64,000 bases of DNA from NCBI GenBank assembly GCA_021399445.1, contig JAJTUQ010000003.1:806001-870000 (forward strand), read 5' to 3'. Source of the DNA: Xylogone sp. PMI_703. Lineage: Eukaryota > Ascomycota > Leotiomycetes. Below, piece after piece: positions 11,986 through 25,300 of this stretch. Position 1 is the first letter of the stretch. Each line of letters opens with the position of its first letter. Below the pieces are notes generated by a model, which saw nothing but the letters and a program-made list of their open reading frames with translations, was not told the DNA's origin and searched no databases. A program made the translations under genes and the position numbers.

Positions 11986-14018
11986 CTATACATGGCCTTC
12001 CATGCCCTTGTTGTACTGTTGCTGCGTCTGCACATCGGTCACATAATTTCTCATCTTCCACGCAGGAACTCCCTTTTCGTACATCTCATCCATCTCAGCA
12101 GGATTGCGCTGGGATGGTTCAGGAACAAAGAAGTAGACTGCTACGCAAACAATTATACCAGTACCCAAGAACAACCAGGCAGTCCGATACCCCCAGTTCG
12201 CGCCATTGACATCAACTGTTACAAATTAATTTGAATTAGCTAGATCATTGGGCGTATTTATCTGGGGTAGGGTCACTCACGCATCACAGGAAGAGATGTG
12301 TTGAATGTCAAACCAAAAAGGACCGAAGTGCCAGCTGCTAGTCCTGCAGTTCTAGCACGAAGCTTCTGGGATGCAACCTCGCCAACGAAGGCCCAACCAA
12401 GACTACCGACTATATAATTGTAAGTAACATATTCTATTTTAGCATTCTAAGATCACTGAAGACTTACGGGCAACATTGAAGAAAGACCAAGTGCAGGCGG
12501 CGAAGATAAGGAAATTCTTTAAAGGTCCCGTCTTCGTTACAAATCCAAGAATGCCGACTACTAACATAGTAGTTGTGCATACAATGGCAGAAATAATGAC
12601 GACAATGCGGCGGCCAAACTTGTCGGTCAGAGAGATCAGAGAGACGGATGTTCCAAGAGCGATAATAGCTAAGTTGATATCTGTTAGTTGGCATTAGAGT
12701 AAAGGAGTAGATCAACTTACTCAGAATGGTGGTGATGAGAAATGCTTTACTAAATCCGCTTTGTTTAAAGAACAAGCTGGCGTATGTATTCAAGAATGAT
12801 AACCCAGTGAGTTGTTGGGCACAGGCTGGTAGTGCTGCTCCAAGAGTTCGACGGGCGTTCGGCCCCCTGAAGCACTCTACATATGAACGCAACAGGTGTT
12901 TGAAACTGCGATTGTTCATTCCAAGGGATTGAAGTTCTTGATGTTCTTCCAGAATGGTGTTCTTGATGACTGCATACTCGACCTCGACGTTGTAACCTTC
13001 AACATGGCCATTAATACGGTACAAAGCAGCTTTGCCTTTCTCGTCTTGATCGTGTTCGGCATAGTAAGCTATCGTGGTACCGTCAGCTCAATACACTCCC
13101 AGAGATTAAGAAAGGTTTCAGAGGAAATTGCTAAATAACTCACCTGGGGTTTCAGGAATCCATAGAAAAATTTGGAGCATGATTCCCAGGAATGCCCATT
13201 GCGTTAGAATAGGGACTTTGTAGTTGAGCGGATTGGTGTCTTGAACAATGGTTAATATAAGAGGAGCTAGAAAACTTCCAATTCTGTTCCAGAACCCATA
13301 TGCTAAGACCATAGCGCCGCGTATGTTCACAGGAGCCCATTCTGTCACATATATAGGTAGAGTAGCTTGGATGCACCTCACACCGATGCCGGCTAGGAAT
13401 TTAGCACCGGTCCAGTCTCTCCAGTCCCGGGCAGCAGATTCGATCGCAATAGACTAGTAAACGGTCAAAAAATCAACAGCGAATAAAGGAAGAGACTGGC
13501 CAACGAGGAGTGACGATAGAGTAGAACTTACAGCGGCTAGGATTAGCCAAAGTAAATACAGTGTCATCTTACGGCCAATTCTGTCGGACACGGGGTTTAG
13601 GAGTACCATGCCAACGAGCTGCCCAAGGGACTGCATGGCACCCCAGAGAGCGGTGTACTGCGCATTAAGTACATAGACACCTTTTGCATTAGGATATCCC
13701 ATGAGATTGATGAAGCCTTGGTTAGCAATGATATTTCCTGCGTATGCGGTGTGAGTCCTTCAGGAGTGCATGTTTGCAGGGGCGAGATATGCTCTCACCA
13801 TTGAGGCCGATCTGGTAGCCATCCGCACCGGCTGCTATACAAAGAAGGTTACAGACAACCACAGCCTTCCAGAACCGTTTGATCGTGGTCCATAATCCTA
13901 AGTTGTCAAGTGACGATTTTAGGACGTCACCGAGATACTTGGGGCCTGCTTCGACATGTTGTACTTCGCCTTGGGTTTTATCATCAAGATTGATTGCGTC
14001 CTCGTGTATAGCAGCCAT
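11986..14018 (-). CDS. MFS sugar transporter (sugar porter family)
   Basis: A seven-exon gene, intact when introns of about 40-110 bp are removed, giving roughly 530 residues with 12 predicted membrane segments. An acidic cytoplasmic N-terminus (QGEVQHVEAGPKYL) is followed by the first helix with CNLLCIAAGADGYQIGLNG. Sugar-porter signatures are visible: DRIGRKMTLYLL after helix 2, GAKFLAGIGVRCIQATLPIY with helix 4, WIPETP at the end of helix 6, LTDKFGRR in the second half, and FVPEPSQRNPAEMDEMYEKG after helix 12. The C-terminal shape resembles fungal maltose/alpha-glucoside permeases, but the substrate cannot be read from sequence. It sits upstream of the GH78 enzyme on the same strand, so uptake of sugars released from plant glycosides is likely. 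The start was taken at the ATG at 14016-14018. Confidence 0.9.
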
Positions 14019-16213
14019 GGATGCTTCCGATTGCAAGAAGGGGGTAGCAAAATCTGGGGAACTTGATGGTTGCTTCTCCGCAATCCTGGGGGTTTATATT
14101 GCATTCAGCCGCTACGGTATTCTTTGTTCTGGGGTAAGCCGGATGAAGGCGCATAAGAACCGCCGCGCAGAAACCATTTCTAAAGGGGGAAAAGTTCAAA
14201 CTTGAGGTGACTAGTGAAAATTATCGAGGACTGGGCTCGGGTTTAGATGCTGCGATGCCACTGGCAGCAGATGTAAGCGCGGCTTAGGCGTTGACATCGG
14301 CATGACAGTGGCGTGGATGGTCTTAATAATAGAGAGCTGCACAAGAGCGAGTCCGCAGACAACGGCTGTCAGGCTTCCCCCGCGGCCAAAACTTTCGCAT
14401 CTCTTGGCGCACTACAAATGAGCTTATGAGTACCTTTTGGCGTCTGAAGTTCATAATATTACAATTGGATCCTCGGTGTCTTATTCCACGAGAGCCGAGG
14501 GCTGAGACTTCCACTCCTTCTTTTGAATCTTTATACGAGAAGTGATGGAGTCTCCCCGGTATTCCGACTAGTCTTCGACAATAAGCTTATGAGATCTCTT
14601 AATGTATCATATGAGCCGGGAAATTCACGACAGCCACATGGAGGAAATGAAGTGGTCTATACGCTTGGCTAAGTGTGGAGAATCACCATGATGAATTTGA
14701 TGTCTTCGTTCTCTTCCTCAAATCTTCTAGAGCTTCAACTCCACCAAGATGACAGATACGTTATGAGATTTGTAAGTACATGAGATGGTAAAGGACTTTG
14801 TTCCGTAGACTCCTACTAGCTGATGTTTGTACCTTGGCCTTTGACGCCGCTATCGCCTTGAGAAGTTGTTCCTAGCAAGTATATACAACTGATGCAGATA
14901 ATTCAAAAATAGAGTGACATTTTGTCGTGATTGGGGCATCATTCTTTCAATGATTAGATTTGGTAGCAAATCTTACTGATGAAACTAGAAGTCCAACACA
15001 AATAGTCTCATACAACTAGTATGACCTTGGTTCTTTCCGTAATTTCCTGTACAATGCAACTGGAGATCTCTTGGTTCACTCTCTTGGTTGGAAGTCCTGC
15101 CTGGTCGCAGAGAGGAGACACTATTTATTATGCCGCAGCACCAACTTAGCTAGAGACCTAAAGGCTCGTAAAGATTACTGATATAAGAATTTCCGCCTAA
15201 TGGCTAGACAAAGAGTTATTTTCAATGGTGTAGATGACAAAGTGGGCTATGGTGAATGTCACTATGAGACTAAAAGGAGGGCCCGGACTGGCCACCAGCT
15301 CACATTCCGGATCGACAGGTATTAGAATAATAGAACTATTTATAAAAATTTTCACCGTAGACTGATCATAATCATTTCAATATTTGATGAGAAGCTATCT
15401 ATGACTTCATAGCCATCCTTACTTTACAAAATTGCTACGATCCTCGCAGACTACAACACATGCTTATCCCGTCGTGGTGCTTTGACTCTTAATGATCATC
15501 TCACTCTAGCCGTTTTAAGCTATTGAAGTTTGAGATTAGACCTCTATGTAGTCTGAGGTTATTTGCACATATCCATTCTAAGTGGTTGCAGAGCATGTGT
15601 AAGCATGAGCACCTTAGACTCTGCACGCAGTATGTGATAAGATAGATGTGCTATCGGGCCTTCTTTGGACACAACATATCAACAAGGCAACTATACCCTT
15701 GAATTTGTATTCTAAAGCCAGCGAAAAAGTTAACATTGCCGTTAGTAGACTAAGGCGGGGTAGTGGTAATGATGGCTAACGAATCCTAGTAATATAGCTT
15801 TACATGAGTAAAGAACCCCAACTTTGCCAGCAGTTCAAGCTTCTCCAGCCCCTGCGGACTTGTCCCGGCATAAGTGGTGTTGTAATGAGGGGGTACTCGC
15901 GTTGATCTACCATGCCACTTCTCAAAGTAGCTATGCTCGGTGTAGAAATCCAGGCTTAGTTATGTCTTTCTGAATAAACTTGAGGTATCTCTAATTATTC
16001 CCCGCAAATAGTTCAAATGAAAATAGGATATTGTGGAGTATAAGCAAACAGGAAATTGTAATGATTTATTTAGCCGATTGCTAGATACATGGCTGGTAGA
16101 TCTTGTATTGTACTAGAGATTTTGCCATACATATAAAAAAGGCACCTCCATCTCTACAACGTTATTCCTTCACAGGTAAATTATCCCTAATTGTGTGTTG
16201 GTATATCGACGAG
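14019..16213. other. Long intergenic region between divergent genes
   Basis: A 2.2-kb gap between the sugar transporter (minus) and the esterase gene (plus), so it holds both promoters. I see no conserved protein in any frame and no clear terminal inverted repeats. It could hold degenerate transposon sequence that is too decayed to recognise. Confidence 0.4.
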
Positions 16214-17967
16214 ATGCATCGGCTTGTCATCTTCGCTCTCTCTATTCTTTTGCAGTCTAGTAGCCTAACTGATGGTCGCTTACTATCATACCGGACAACA
16301 CATCCGTCTCCTCCAACAGTAACTGTGAGAAATGGTACATACATTGGAGTCCACAACAGTCACTATGCCCAAGACTATTTCTTAGGTATTCCATATGCGC
16401 AGCCTCCTCTGGGTAATTTAAGGTTTAGACCTCCAGTGAGCTTGAACGATACCTGGCACGATTCAAAGCCTGCCCAGACATACAGTCCGGAGTGTGTAGG
16501 CTATGGTGGAGATGACATTGGATACACAACATCAGAAGACTGTCTTACCTTGAATGTTATCAGACCTAGTAACACAGGCGATGGTCTTCCTGTTGTCGTG
16601 TGGATCCACGGCGGTGGCCTAGTTATGGGTGGAAGCGTGGACAGGCGTTATAATCTGTCCTTTATCGTTCAGAATTCTGTTTATGCCGAGACCCCGATTA
16701 TTGGAGTATCCATTAATTACCGGCTTTCTGGCTGGGGCTTTTTATGGGGCGATGCCGTGGGAGATGCAGGATCTGGAAATGTCGGCTTAAAAGATCAACG
16801 ACTAGCTTTGCAGTGGATTCAAGAAAACATAGCTGCTTTCGGAGGTGACCCAAGTCAAGTGACAATTTGGGGAGAGAGCTCAGGAGCAATATCCATTGGA
16901 ACTCATCTTTTAGCATATGGCGGCCGCGATGATGGCCTGTTCCGAGCAGCTATTATGGAGTCAGGCGGTCCTGCGGGGACTCAGTTTACAAATAATAGCC
17001 TGGCTAACTACAAAACCCTGCTGAACGAGACAGGATGTGCAGATGACAGCAACTCTCTGCAGTGTCTTCGAAAGCTCCCATTTTCAACTCTTAATGCCGT
17101 CCTGAACAATACCCAGTGCTTCAGTGCCAATTCGGTGGGGCATGGTTATCGACGGCGATATTATTCAGGAAATCCAGAGCACGCAGCTACGTGACGGTCG
17201 ATTTGTCAAAGTTCCTATTCTTATAGGCACTAACACCGATGAGGGCTCATCATTTGGTGTCAAGGGATTAAATACAACGGCAGACTTTAACAAAGCTATT
17301 TCAGCAAACGGCCCTGATAATGCCACGATATCTATTATCGATCTGATGTATCCCGATATTGACGAGATAGGCATTCCCTCCACGTATCATGGCCCATTGA
17401 CCCCAAGTCTGGGTGCACAATTCAAACGATCGGCAGCGTTTTATGGAGATATCAAAATGCACTTCCCTCGCCGTCTTACTAGCCTTACGTGGGCTCATCA
17501 TAACGTTCCGGCATATACTTACCGCTTCAATGTCATCGTTAATGGCGTCGCTCTATCCCCAGCAGCTACTCATTTTCAGGAAGTAGCATTTGCATTTGAT
17601 AACCTTGAAGGTTTGGGTTATGCAGTTAATCCGTTTGAAAATGAGCCCGCATCGTTTGGGAGTTTGGCCAAATTGATGAGCAGAATGTGGGTGGCATTTG
17701 TAGTCTCTATGGATCCTAATCGAAATGGCTGTAAGTGTCTTTCTGCCCTGGGACTATCCAATTGATATCTAAAATCTATATGCTCACTCTGGCGCCGTAG
17801 TAGAGAATGCTCCGTTCTGGCCTGTTTATCACAATGCTACTGTAAATGGCCTTGGGAAGAATATTGTATTTGACGCAAACGTTACATTACATGCTGAGGG
17901 CGATGCGTATAGGGCTGAAGCAATTGCTTATTTGATCAGCATTGCTGCCACCCAGCTACACCAATAG
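16214..17967 (+). pseudogene. Secreted type B carboxylesterase with a frameshift
   Basis: The first frame (ATG at 16214) gives a signal peptide (HRLVIFALSILLQSSSLTDG) and the carboxylesterase/lipase fold: FLGIPYAQPPLGNLRF, then VVVWIHGGGLVMGG, the oxyanion loop, and the nucleophile elbow TIWGESSGAISIG with the catalytic Ser. Near 17110-17125 the homology moves to the next frame by one base (MVIDGDIIQEIQSTQLRDG, then GTNTDEGSSFG with the acidic residue). No intron fits there. The second frame supplies the His motif (THFQEVAFAFDN) and continues through an intron at about 17731-17801 to a stop at 17965. All catalytic positions are present, so this is either a recent one-base inactivation or a sequencing error. 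It would act on plant or fungal esters outside the cell. Confidence 0.8.
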
Positions 17968-18126
17968 ATATGTTTAATAGGCTTTATCAAGTTGATACCA
18001 ATTGTAACCTCTATCCTTGCTCATATACAAGTCTCAGTTATAATAGCAAACAAATTTTAAGCTAGAAGTAATGGTTGGAGTTCAGAGACTATGGGTATCA
18101 TCTGAATTTCATTATTCTACAACAGT

Positions 18127-19316
18127 TTAAGACACCTTATAAACTAACTTATAACCATTGGTAGCTCCCTTCCTTAACTTCTCTAAGCCAGTTAAAATAC
18201 CTTGCAGTCCCCCAGATCCAATTTGAATCCTATGAGGCTTTATGAGTTTTTTTGTGAAGAGCTGCTCACTTAACATCCAGAAACGACTGGAAGCTAACGC
18301 ATCATCTTTGCTGGCAGGATATTTCTTCCCATTAGGTCCCATGGTCCAGGTCTCTCCAAGTGAATTATACGCAAGCACCCAAGTGCAGGGAACATCTTTC
18401 CTGGGAAACGCAACCTCATTCAGCGAAATATATATACAGCTAGAGGATGCAGAGGTCAAAGATGCAGCGCAGACAACTGCCGATTGACGTGATGAGATGC
18501 AATCTATACACATAGTGACTTCAGCTTCACCAATTAGCTTGTGGATGGTGGAAGCACAATCTGGATCGTGGTAGTCGACTACTTCATCTGCACCCAAAGA
18601 ACGTAGGTAGTCAAAGTTATGTGGAGAGCTTGTCGTTATGATGCGTAGTCCTGACCTGAAGAGTGAGAGATATGGTTAGCCCTGTAACCAAGAGGCATAA
18701 ATGGAAAGGACAAGTCAGTAGAACCGGGTTCAACTTACAGTTTGGCATATTGGATCACAAGGGCACCTGTAGCAGTAGAGCCACCATAGACAAGCAGCCA
18801 GTTATAGCTCTGCCCTAATTCTCCCTTAGAAAGTGGAATACCGCTGTTGGGGTAAAAAATGGGGAGAGGTAAGTTTAATGCTCCATATAACGCGTGGCCC
18901 ACAGTTGCTACGCCTACTCCTATGGAGGCAGCTGTATCATCACTCATGTGATCAGGAATCCGCATCATTGCGTGTTCTTTCCCTACCACATACTCGCCAA
19001 ATGCCCCAGAATCTGACCGAACGGCATTACAGCCATGGACGAACCCCGCAACTCTATCCCCTATCGTAAATCTACTGGAAGCACTTCCTGTTCGCACCAC
19101 AATCCCACTAAAATCACATCCAACAGTTGATCCAGGGGTTGGTACGTAGTCGATGTGCTTCCAGTCAGTTGGATTCAGTGCCACAGAACTTACACGCACC
19201 AAAACATCATACGGTTGAAGTTGTTCAGGGAGACTATGATTCATTTCTAATTTTGCTTTGCCAGCACCAGTAATCGTGATGACTTTCATTGTAGTGGGAA
19301 TTGTCACAGGGGTCAT
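18127..19316 (-). other. Fused enoyl reductase (LovC/TenC type) at the C-terminus
   Basis: Residues 4072-4439 (about 368, the length of a stand-alone trans-ER) form a complete zinc-free medium-chain dehydrogenase. Visible motifs are VSSVALNPTDWKHIDYVPTP, GCDFSGIVV, GDRVAGFVHG, the NADPH loop LLVYGGSTATGALVIQYAKL, then across the intron (18656-18738) the LGADEVVDYHD block, and finally GGLQGILTGLEKLRKG and YKLVYKVS. It starts at a Met-Thr-Pro (Met4072) that could be the old start codon, preceded by a short Gly/Pro linker after the release domain. It would reduce the enoyl double bond for the PKS in cis. Confidence 0.93.
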
Positions 19317-22300
19317 GTCTCTTCCATGCATACCGTCCGACACCTTGCCCAGCTCTGCTAGGGGCAGTGGTGGTAGCGGCGTCCCCATGTATGGAAAGGG
19401 AATAATTTCTTCCCTTAAGACGGCTGCCGAAAGGTAGCTTACAATAATAGGCTCAATTCCCAAGGGAAGAGTCTTTTGTATCCATTGCTCTAAGCTGAGC
19501 TCTCCACAAGGGGACCCCTGTGTTTGTTCCAGATACTGCTTTAATTCAGTTGCCGGAACTTTAACTCCAGAAGAGTGATGCCTGATTCGGAAACCGCTTC
19601 CGTCGCCCGAATGCACTAGAGCTTTTCTAGAATCTTGGAGTGATATTATTGCATGCGGATGCACACCAAAGTCTCGCATAACCTCTTGAACAATATCAGA
19701 TGCTACCTCATCTACATTTTTGAAGTCTAGATATCCATCCACATTTGTAATAGAGGGAACAGCACGGATGAGGCCTGAGAAACGTAGCAGTGCATTCAAA
19801 GCATCCTGGTTTGGAGCATTGTCGCCAATTACGACGCATGGTCGGTGAATGCATATCTTAAGATCGAGATGTGCCGCTCTTGCTTCTTTACTCAGATTTT
19901 CTAAGAATTGCTCGCTTGCCCACTTGCTTGCTGTGAAGCCCTCAGAACCGTCACTTGGCGGTGGAGTATCCAGCGATACTGGAACCGGAGGAAGAGTCGT
20001 ACTACCAGAAAGGAGAGATACACGTCCTGAGGAGATATAATGGATTGGAACGCGGCGCGGAAGAGCAAGCTTGGCCAGAAAATGAGTAGATCTTAAATTA
20101 GGTACCCGAGTTGATGAATAGTTGTTAAGACAGTGGCCGCTAGCCCCAGCATGGATGATAAGATCCAAGCTAGACTGAAACTTATTGATTTCTGAGATTG
20201 ACAGACCTAATGCTGGCTCAAGTAGATTACCCTCATAGAGAATAACCTTTGGGGATGACATCTTTGGCGTAAGCGTGTGGCCCTCTTCAATTGCGATGCA
20301 ATGAATATGGGAGATGTTAGGGCTTTGGAGCAGAGATGCAAGGATAGCTTGACCAAGGAAACTGGTTGCACCAGATAGTAGGATCTCATATTTCCCACTG
20401 TGACCATTTAGAGTATTATATTGACCATGTAAAGATGATTTGTTGCGGCTGTAGTCCTTTATAGAAGCCGAGATGTCGCTTGGTATCATCGTTTCACATG
20501 CCCAGTCAATGAGCTCCTGAGCTGGTTGCTGTTCCTTCTCTGTCGCTATGCGAATGGCCATCTTGCCCAGAGTGCTAACTTGATATAATTCTCTTAACGT
20601 GACAGTTGTTCCAAAGGCTTGTCTGATGGCCTTCTGAAGCTTGACTAACAACAGTGAGTTACCACCAACAAGGAAGAAATCAGAGTCGGGATCCAGGCGT
20701 GGCGAAGTAGGGGATTGCGGCAAAACTTCATTCCACACCAGAACCAATTCACTTTCTGTTAGGGTAAGCTGCCTTCCTTGAATTGATGCATCAGCTTGGC
20801 GAGATGGTAGGGGGATGGTTAGGAGTGCTCGTCTGTCAATCTTGCCATTTATACTTGTTGGTAGCCGCTCCAAAGGAACCATGGTAGCAGGCCACATATA
20901 TTGTGGAAGTGGAAGTTTTGACACAACTGACTGTAGTGCTGCTTTTGTCAGCCGTGTTGTTAAGTCTTTTTCAAGACCAGAGTCGGACGTCGGCGAAGCG
21001 GCAGGAACAACGTGAGCAACTAAGAATTCAAAACCATGATCTCCCCGAACAGAGACTGCAGCATCAGAGATCAACCCGTCTGAAGCTTGGATAATGGCGT
21101 TTGCTACATCATCAAGGTCTATCCTCAAGCCACGTAGCTTGATTTGGGTTTCGCCATCCATACGACCCATGAAAACGAGAGAGCCGTCATCTAGTAACAT
21201 GCCTCTATCTCCAGACTTATAAATTGTTCTATGAGATGGCGAATCACGATTCTGTCCAACGAGCTCGGAAGTAATTGAATCAATAGGGAATTTCAAGCTT
21301 GATAGTTCGTCTAGCTTATGATATCCTAATGCAACGCCTGCTCCAGCAATGCAGATTTCGCCAGGGAAGCCGGGAGGAACGAGATCACCCTCCTTGTTAA
21401 CTATGTAAATGATGGTGTTTGGTATAGCATTGCCTACCACTGTGTAATCGCCGCTATTATTACTGCTCGACTCTGCGTCTTTTGAAGCATGCGGGTCAAT
21501 GGTCTGGAATGTTGTGGCTGCCGAAATCTCCGTTGGTCCGTAGCAATCTGTAAGAATTGGGATATTGTTGGAAGGCACGCGTCGGAATTCACGCATCAAT
21601 TGCTCAGAAACTGCTTCTCCTCCGAGACACGCATTTCGCCATGCCGAATACTGACCGAGATATTCTCTACCGTATCTAAGAAGCATGAGATATTCTGAAG
21701 GTGTGCCAATCGTGAAGGTAACTTTTTCGGCAAACATGAGTTTTGCTATCTCTTCAAAGTCTCCACGCTTCTCTTGAGGCACCATTATTAGGGTCCCACC
21801 ATTTGCTAAAGCGTTAAAAGTCTGAGCAATAGACATATCAAATCCAAGGGAGCTCTGCTGTAAGGCAACATCGTCGCTTCCCAATGTCAATCTGGCCCCC
21901 TTTGCAGCAGTATAGTTGACGTACCCTGCTTGTGAGAGAATTATACCTTTGGGAGTACCTGTAGACCCGCTAGTGTAGAGCAGGAATGCAGGCGAGCGTG
22001 GAGAGGGATAGTCGATACGTTCCAGCTGATTTGTAAATTCAGATGAGGCGTGTAGCTTTGAAATGTTGATCTGCTTAATATTTATCGCCGTAGTGATTGA
22101 CAGTGCTAGTGAGGAAGTTGAGTCCTGGTGGATAATGACTTGTGGATGGCAGTCGTCAATCATGGCGTTAAGTCTCTTTTCTGGAATACTCAGGTCTAGA
22201 GGAACGTATACCTGGCCCATGCGCATAATAGCCAACATGGACGCTATCGATCCAACGGACGGCTGGCATAGAACAGCAATTATCGACCCGGGAGAGATAT

Positions 22301-25300
22301 TCATTAAGTGGAAGGCTATTTGACCAACTCGATGCCCTAACTCCGTGTATGTTACAGCAGTTGCCTTATCTTTGAGAGCAACTTTATTGGGAAATCTCTG
22401 CCGCACCTGTTCAAATCTCTCCGATAGAGTTGACGGCCAGTTCCAGTCAACGGCGGGTCCTCTCCCCACAGATAAAGTGCTTTGAACGATAGACTTCTCG
22501 AACAAGTCAATATCTTGGATTGATATTGATGAGTTTCTGGACAAGCTGCCCAGAAGATGAATATACATATCTAGGAGCATGTTTGTAGACTGGACCGAGT
22601 AGAGGCTTTCCCGGCAAGTAATTTGCACAATACAAGTGCCGGCAGAGGTATGCGTGGTGTCAAAGACAACGTCATAAGGAATCTGCACCTGTTGACTGGA
22701 AGCGTATTCTAGTCGACTATCGCCTAATGGGACCTGGATGACATCTCCAACTCTGTAATTAACCACCGCCTGAAAGAGCGGATTGGCAGAAGAAGATCGG
22801 GGTACGTTGAGTGCGTCTAGAACCAGATCAAAAGGAATAGTAGCATTTTGCATAGAAGAGAGAGAGGTAGACTTGGTTCTGTTGAATATATCGGAGAATT
22901 GGGCGTCCTTTGCAACACGGAATCGCATCGCCAACATGTTGAGGAAAAACCCGAGTGTGTTGCCAAGAGCTTCATCAGTCCGGTTGGCGTCGCTGACTCC
23001 AATACATATATCCTCCACATCCAGCAGTTTGGCAAGCAAAACTTGAGCCACTGCTAAGTAAAAGTGGAAAGATGTACCGCGAAGCTTCTTGCTTGCCAGA
23101 CTGATTTGGTTGACCGACTCCTTACTGATTTCTTTGGTAGCGGTGTGGCTGTTCTGGCTCTCAACATCTCGACGCGTCTTCACCAGAGCAAAAGGGAATA
23201 GTGGTAGAGTTTCAGGTAAAGTAGCATGCTCTGCTTTCCAAAACTCTAGTTGCGCCTTAAAGGCGTTCATTTTGACCAGCTGATGCTGCTGCAAAGAGTA
23301 GTCAATATATTGTTTCTGAACCGAGGGCAATGGTTTCATCTGGTATGCTAGATTCAGATCACGAAGAAAGAGGTGTACACTAACACCATCCATTATGATA
23401 TGGTGATAACCAAAAAGTACACTATTCCGTTGATTATGTTGATCAGTTATCAGAATACATTTGAACACGTCTCCTTGCTCCAGCCTCCATTCGTGATTCT
23501 TCAGGCGTTCAAATCCAGCGATGGGTGCGTCTTGGTCAGAGCTCTCCACGTGTTCAAATTGGATAATCGGGTTCTTCATTACACCTTGCATCAGTTTTCC
23601 GGTTCCGTCTTGTGTGAAGAAACAAGACTTTAGTGAGTCATGATGAGAAATAACAGTCTGGAGAGCACGCTCGAATCTCGGAATGTTAACTATCCCCTTA
23701 ACGGTGTACTGGAAGACCATATTGTACATTTTGGGGTCTCCAGAATAACCCGTTCCAAACCATATTCTTGCTTGGGAAAATGACATCTTGGCTAGTCGGC
23801 TTAAATCCTCCATCCTGGCATGCCGAACATCTTCTGATTCATTTTCATCATGAAGACTAGGCGTGAAGCCATCTGAATTACTCTCGGTGTCTGCATCTGT
23901 TTCTGTGACAGATATGTCTCCCTCGGAAACAGATGTAATTGTTCCTGGATTAGTACTCTCCGGCTCATCATGACTAATTTCCGAAGATTTATTTGGTAAC
24001 TCATGCTTTTGTAATGCATTGCCCATAAACTTTCTACACACGTTCTGACACAGCTCAATCGCTGTCTCACTTCCAAGGATTTGCATGACAGGAACATCGA
24101 CTTTCAACTCTTGCGTGAACCAAGTCCTAATCTCGACAGCCAGTAAAGAGTCGCATCCTAAATCCAACAATGGTACGTGGATATTAATACTTCCAGGTGT
24201 AAGTCTGAGGAGCGATTGCAACTTCATTGAGAATGACTCGAGAAGAGCAGCAGCGGCGAGTTCTTCCGACGCGGCTGCCTCCATCTGCTGTCTCAACTGA
24301 ACGGAAGAGGACAAACTTTCGTGCTGATGCTCGATATCGACTGGCTCGAGTACGAAATGAGCAAAGCGAGGATTAGAGACCCAAAAAGGGACGGATCCTC
24401 CTTGAATAATTGGTGAGGTGAACTCTTCCAAACCCATTGTCAACTCAAAATCACGCCCCGAACTCGGAGGACTAAATAGGACTGCTTCAGCAAATAAATA
24501 GCAAATATCAGGTTCGGAGAGTGGCGTGTAGGAATTGCGTAGGAGACGCTCTATCAGTTCTTCACCAGTTCTTGCTACATATCCTACGTCTACAACCATC
24601 CCTATGTTCATTATCGATGATGCGAGTCCCCTTGCTCTTCTCTGTGCCGTGAGAGAGGACATAAACATGTTTGCAGAATCATAATTAGCCTGGCCAGGAT
24701 TGCCTAGCACTGCATTGAGGGAAGAAAAAAGAATGAAAAAGTCAAGTACAGGTTCAGAAAACAGCTCATCCAGATATGTCGACCCTTCAACCTTCGGTCT
24801 TAACACATTTAGCATAGCATCATTATCCATATCCTTGAATAGTTGGTCTTGCAGTACCATTGCTGCGTTGCACACTCCAGCAATTGGCGGCATTGTATCT
24901 TTAATTGTTTCATACACGCATCGTACCGATGAACGATCTGTAACGTCCATCTTGAACACATTTATTGTTGCCCCTAAGGAACGCATCTCGTGCAGCCATA
25001 CTGGGTCAACATTGGCTGAACGGCTAGTAAGAGCTATATGGCGGGCACCCTTTGTCACCATCCAGCTACACAGCGCCAGACCTAGAGGAGAGGTCATGCC
25101 TACCATGAAGTAGGACTTGTTTTGAGAAAATAGTCCAGAGAAGTCTGGCGGCGCTAATACCACGCTGAGATGGTTAGAGCCGCTCCAGTCCAAAACCGTA
25201 GGATAGCTCCGTGGTTCCTCTAGCGACCTGTCAGCTAGCCCTGCAATAGGACGGCTATATTGAGGTTCCAAAATATCAAAAGGTGATAACTGAGAGACTG

